Part shown: piece by piece, positions 60,917-64,000 of the stretch
Layout: each line of letters starts with the position of its first letter
Position numbering within the stretch: the stretch's first letter is position 1
Assembly: GCF_004364165.1 (NCBI RefSeq)
Contig: NZ_SOAY01000014.1
Location: forward strand, 124,001-188,000
Length of the DNA: 64,000 nucleotides
Direction: 5' to 3'
From: Maribacter spongiicola
Lineage (GTDB): Bacteria; Bacteroidota; Bacteroidia; Flavobacteriales; Flavobacteriaceae
Made by a program: the position numbers and the translations under genes
Notes under the pieces: model-generated
What the model was told of the DNA's origin: nothing
The model's database searches: none
What the model saw: the letters and a program-made list of their open reading frames with translations, nothing else

Positions 60917-62710
60917 TTAGTTGATACTATCGTTAGTGTTAACCTTTACTCCATTCTCATCTAACTTCATTTTAAACGATTCTCCGTTATCATTTACGTC
61001 GATATCAATTCCGTTTTCATTGATAATAATTTTCCCTTTATCACCATTATCATTGATATTGATATCGATGCCATTTTCGTTGATATTGATGCGATTAGAG
61101 CCCGTATCATCTTCATCTTCCATTTCAATAAAATCAGGACAGTCTTGACATTCAAGTTCTCCGCTTTCGGTCATTTTCCAGATATAGCCTTCTAGACCTT
61201 CAACATCTCTATCGGTGTTTACAGTGGTAATCCAGTCTCGAGAATTTGTCTGGTCATAAGTTAAAATGGTACCTACTGGCAAGAATATGTTTACTCGAAC
61301 TTCTTGATCTTTAAACTTAGGACCTTGTGTGGTCAAGTAATCATCAAAAGAGATTGTATTACCGTTTACTTCATATTCATAGATGATCTGACTAGCAATA
61401 TCTTTTGCTTCTCTATTAGATGGTCCGTCAGCTTCTTTTCTAATTTGAACACGAACCAAGGTGTCTTTCGACTTACGAATACGGAATCTAACATCATCAG
61501 AAACCAAAACCTTGTTGCCAGCTTCATCATAAGAAATAAAGGTATCGCCCATGTGCATATCCTTTTCATAATCGTACTCATCTGTACCTACTAACCTAAT
61601 ATTTAAAGTATCTGAAGGCATGATAGAAGTAATTTCACTTTCTACAGAAGTACTACCAGTATACGCATGTGCTGCAGCTTCTCTAATACCAAAGACGACC
61701 AAACATATAATGGAGATCAGCCATAACCCTAATAAAGAGAATTTGGCAACGGTACCAATAGACTTTAAGTTGTTTACCAATATTTTTAATCCTAAATACA
61801 TTAAGAAGAAAAACGGAATACCGATGGCAAAAAATGCAAGTAATGAAACGACCCAAATAGGTAGGTTGGTAGAGTTAACTACATTATAGAAATCAATGCC
61901 AGGTACATGAATGATATCTAAAATACCTACGGTGAACATCCCTACAAAAAGACCTATCAATGTAGCAGCACCAATGATAACTAAAAGTATACCAATGAAT
62001 TTGCCAAAGATTTTAAAAAGGAACATTACGATATCACCAAAGGTGTCAAAAATCGTTTTACCTCCTTTTTTGACGGTATTGCCTACTTTTTCATAGTCAA
62101 CACTTTTTACACGATCCGCTACGTCATCAAAACCCTCTTTAACTTTACGCTCAATATTGCTGATGTTCACCGTTTCGCCGCTCATATCTAATTTTTGAGC
62201 AGTTGTTCTAGCTTCAGGAATAAGGATCCAAAGTAAACCGTATATAAAGATGAATCCGCCCCAAGTAAAAATGGTCAAGAAAATCCAGAGTAAACGAATC
62301 CATAACGGATCAATACCAAAGTAATGTGCTAAACCAGACGATACACCGGCAACATATTTCTTTTCGGTATCTCTATATAATTTCTTTACTCTTTCTTTAT
62401 TTGAAGAAGAAGTTTTGACTCTGGGCTCATCTTCAAAGATGTCCTCATCTACCATATAATCTTCAGGTTGCCCCATAATGGCGATAACCTCGTCTACTTC
62501 TTTTTGAGTAATTACCTGTCTTTCATTTTCTAATTTATCATGAAAAAGTTCGGCTATACGAGCTTCTATATCGGCAATGATTTCATCGCTGCCCGGTGTG
62601 TTGGCAAAAGAACGTTTTACAGATTCTAAATACCTACGCATTATATTGTATGCTTCTTCGTCTATATGGAAGAGCATGTTTGCTAAATTAATATTTACTG
62701 TTTTGTTCAT
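60917..62710 (-). CDS. PspC-domain membrane protein with long acidic tail
   Basis: 597 residues from the ATG at 62710 ('MNKTVNINLANMLFHIDEEAY'); a longer reading from 62767 would overlap the PadR gene. The order is an N-terminal conserved region, PspC domain ('KKYVAGVSSGLAHYFGIDPLWIRLLWIFLTIF', about 110-175), several helices, then a periplasmic domain and a C-terminal repeat of 'NENGIDIDVNDNG' type units rich in Asn/Asp. PspC proteins relate to envelope stress. It lies 2 bases after PadR, so it is co-transcribed and probably autorepressed by it. Confidence 0.9.
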   Translation of the reverse strand: MNKTVNINLANMLFHIDEEAYNIMRRYLESVKRSFANTPGSDEIIADIEARIAELFHDKLENERQVITQKEVDEVIAIMGQPEDYMVDEDIFEDEPRVKTSSSNKERVKKLYRDTEKKYVAGVSSGLAHYFGIDPLWIRLLWIFLTIFTWGGFIFIYGLLWILIPEARTTAQKLDMSGETVNISNIERKVKEGFDDVADRVKSVDYEKVGNTVKKGGKTIFDTFGDIVMFLFKIFGKFIGILLVIIGAATLIGLFVGMFTVGILDIIHVPGIDFYNVVNSTNLPIWVVSLLAFFAIGIPFFFLMYLGLKILVNNLKSIGTVAKFSLLGLWLISIICLVVFGIREAAAHAYTGSTSVESEITSIMPSDTLNIRLVGTDEYDYEKDMHMGDTFISYDEAGNKVLVSDDVRFRIRKSKDTLVRVQIRKEADGPSNREAKDIASQIIYEYEVNGNTISFDDYLTTQGPKFKDQEVRVNIFLPVGTILTYDQTNSRDWITTVNTDRDVEGLEGYIWKMTESGELECQDCPDFIEMEDEDDTGSNRININENGIDININDNGDKGKIIINENGIDIDVNDNGESFKMKLDENGVKVNTNDSIN

Positions 62711-62712
62711 GA

Positions 62713-63048
62713 TTAGCTGTTTTTTGAGTTGGTTACCAGGTTGGTGGCTTTTCTTAATTCGTCCCAAGTGGTATCTAATTCTTTAAGGAATATTTTACCG
62801 GTCTCGGTTAATGTATAATATTTTCGTGGTGGTCCAGATGTAGATTCTTCCCAACGGTAGTTCAGAAGTCCCGCATTCTTTAATCTGGTCAGTAATGGAT
62901 AGATTGTACCTTCCACTACAAGCATTTTTGCATCTTTAAGCGTTTCTAAGATTTCAGAAGCATATTTATCATGCCCATTTAAAATGGACAGGATACAATA
63001 CTCCAAAACCCCTTTACGCATTTGTGCTTTTGTATTTTCTACATTCAT
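62713..63048 (-). CDS. PadR-family transcription regulator
   Basis: 111 residues from the ATG at 63048 ('MNVENTKAQMRKGVLEYCILSIL'); an ATG at 63117 would add 23 residues without similarity. The winged helix is 'HDKYASEILETLKDAKMLVVEGTIYPLLTRLKNAGLLNYRWEESTSGPPRKYYTLTETG', the standard PadR pattern. It is encoded directly before the PspC gene and likely represses that unit. Confidence 0.9.
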   Translation of the reverse strand: MNVENTKAQMRKGVLEYCILSILNGHDKYASEILETLKDAKMLVVEGTIYPLLTRLKNAGLLNYRWEESTSGPPRKYYTLTETGKIFLKELDTTWDELRKATNLVTNSKNS

Positions 63049-63231
63049 AATCTCTTTTTGCTTTTTATGCAGTCCCTCTTTCGGAGGGGATTGCTCCATT
63101 GTGTCTGTTGTCTGCATAGGTTAACTGTTCGTTTTTTGTTCGATGAATAAACATCCTGATTGATTTTTTGATTGATTAATAAACTCTTTAGGGTGTGATG
63201 AATACCCGATATATAATGTAAGCTGATGATG

Positions 63232-63714
63232 TTATTTAATAAATTTTATAGTGAAGGGATATTCAAATACTTCCCCTTCATTTGTTTTTATAGTTGCTAA
63301 AATGGTATAAACGATATTGATGATAAATAGGGCTGATTGTGCAAGTCCCAATAACGCTACAGGAACCATCCACGGACCAAAAAAGTCATCAGAATCAAAA
63401 TTAAAATTGATGTTATTGAAACTGTGAATATTTGAAAAGCTGAAATGATCAAAGTCAAAAATATTTGGAAGAAAGCCGCCTAAGAAAAAAGGGATACTCA
63501 CCATACCTACAAGAATAGAGTAGAGGAGTACACTAATTTGAAAATTCAGTGCTTGTTTACCGTTATGATCTACAAATTCATATTCCTTTTTACTTGCCGT
63601 CCATAATACAAGAGGAATGATGAAGTTCCCGAACGGAAAAAAGAATTTAGAAAAAGTACTCGCATGTATGAGTGCGGAGAGGTTTCTTTCGTGTTTTGTT
63701 ACTGATTCTGTCAT
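63232..63714 (-). CDS. DUF4870 membrane protein
   Basis: 160 residues: 'HERNLSALIHASTFSKFFFPFGNFIIPLVLWTASKKEYEFVDHNGKQALNFQISVLLYSILVG' is the DUF4870 opening, with three to four helices and the conserved 'DHNGKQALNFQ'. The middle loop is rich in Phe, Asn and Asp ('FDFDHFSFSNIHSFNNINFNFD'), an odd low-complexity insert. Function unknown; the family is often near PspC/PadR genes, as here. Confidence 0.88.
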   Translation of the reverse strand: MTESVTKHERNLSALIHASTFSKFFFPFGNFIIPLVLWTASKKEYEFVDHNGKQALNFQISVLLYSILVGMVSIPFFLGGFLPNIFDFDHFSFSNIHSFNNINFNFDSDDFFGPWMVPVALLGLAQSALFIINIVYTILATIKTNEGEVFEYPFTIKFIK

Positions 63715-63908
63715 GATTGATTCGTTACTGATGATGATTGATTATAATACTATGTAAAAGCCAATTACTTTGATTACCTATTAACTTCCTATGCAAATAT
63801 ATGTCTAAAAAAAGGTACTATGTAACACATAGTACTAATATTTAACAATATTTTAACATTTTAGAATGGTGTAAATAATAGCTATTTTTATCAAAATTTT
63901 CAGATAAA

Positions 63909-64000
63909 ATGGCGGTAACACCTAGTAAAATCAATATGTTCTCATTTTTTAAACTACCGTCAGCATGGTGGTGCGGGGTACGTTTAAGAGAATTAGATAA
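63909..64000 (+). CDS. DUF4442 (thioesterase-like) protein, 5' end only
   Basis: The first 30 codons are seen and run off the window: 'MAVTPSKINMFSFFKLPSAWW' and then 'CGVRLRELD'. The pattern K-x-N-x-F-x-x-F-K-L-P-x-A...G-V-R is that of DUF4442 hotdog-fold proteins related to acyl-CoA thioesterases. The call rests on the start only. Confidence 0.65.
   Translation, partial: MAVTPSKINMFSFFKLPSAWWCGVRLRELD

Noticed and set aside
62711-62767. Longer PspC protein start
   Set aside because: It would overlap the PadR coding region; the ATG at 62710 directly after the PadR stop gives the expected N-terminus.

Overview
The window is low-GC DNA from a member of the Bacteroidota, most likely a marine flavobacterium (Flavobacteriaceae). 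The evidence is the family set (fused CcoNO, CcoS-first cbb3 operon, DUF2807, PspC/PadR, DUF4870, TonB receptor, LytTR regulator) and the many promoters with the Bacteroidota -7 box TAnnTTTG. No rRNA, tRNA, transposase, integrase or CRISPR array was seen. Everything here is read by eye, so family names rest on motifs and on memory of the families, not on searches.

Layout. 1-1.3 kb: end of a TonB-dependent receptor. 1.4-14.6 kb: a sulfur-oxidation and detoxification island with a methyltransferase, a periplasmic DsrE protein, thiosulfate dehydrogenase TsdA plus a porin, sulfide:quinone oxidoreductase, a DUF2892 protein, a fatty acid hydroxylase-like protein, an HMA protein, a cytochrome c/DUF3365 lipoprotein, a rhodanese, two tandem MBL-rhodanese (persulfide dioxygenase-like) proteins, a TauE/SafE exporter, and a DUF983 plus Crp/Fnr regulator pair. 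14.7-29.9 kb: a microaerobic module with hemN, two universal stress proteins, a vanadium haloperoxidase-like enzyme, the whole cbb3 oxidase set (ccoS, ccoNO, ccoQ, ccoP, ccoG, ccoH, a DsbD_2/TauE-like protein, fixI) and an FNR-like regulator. 30-35.7 kb: rpiA, a VIT-family transporter, an esterase, transketolase and transaldolase. 35.7-43.5 kb: an accessory cassette array. 43.5-47.7 kb: more accessory genes (Crp, RidA, PfpI, AlkB-like). 48-55.4 kb: an M20 amidohydrolase, then sulfatase, GH2 beta-galactosidase and formylglycine-generating enzyme, which look like a sulfated-galactan module. 55.4-64 kb: LytTR regulator, trxB, a PLP enzyme plus Ala-Glu epimerase, DUF2807, PspC, PadR, DUF4870 and the start of a DUF4442 gene.

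Two observations stand out. First, the sulfur and microaerobic genes carry Crp/Fnr dyads of two types (GTAAC-N4-GTTAC and TGAY-N4-RTCA). At every promoter I measured, the dyad centre sits the same distance (29.5 bases) upstream of a TAnnTTTG-like -7 box, the class II activator position near -41.5. The recognition helices of the two regulators encoded here differ in the way that would fit the two dyads.

Second, between the transaldolase gene and a decayed second copy of its 3' end lies a run of promoter-poor, same-strand genes. They are separated by five long imperfect hairpin spacers that begin with ...AAC and end with GTT.... The start of each of the first five cassettes is the reverse complement of the start of the spacer behind it. 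That is the topology of integron cassettes with attC sites, but the boxes do not match the classical consensus and no integrase is present. It is my best candidate for an undescribed cassette system.
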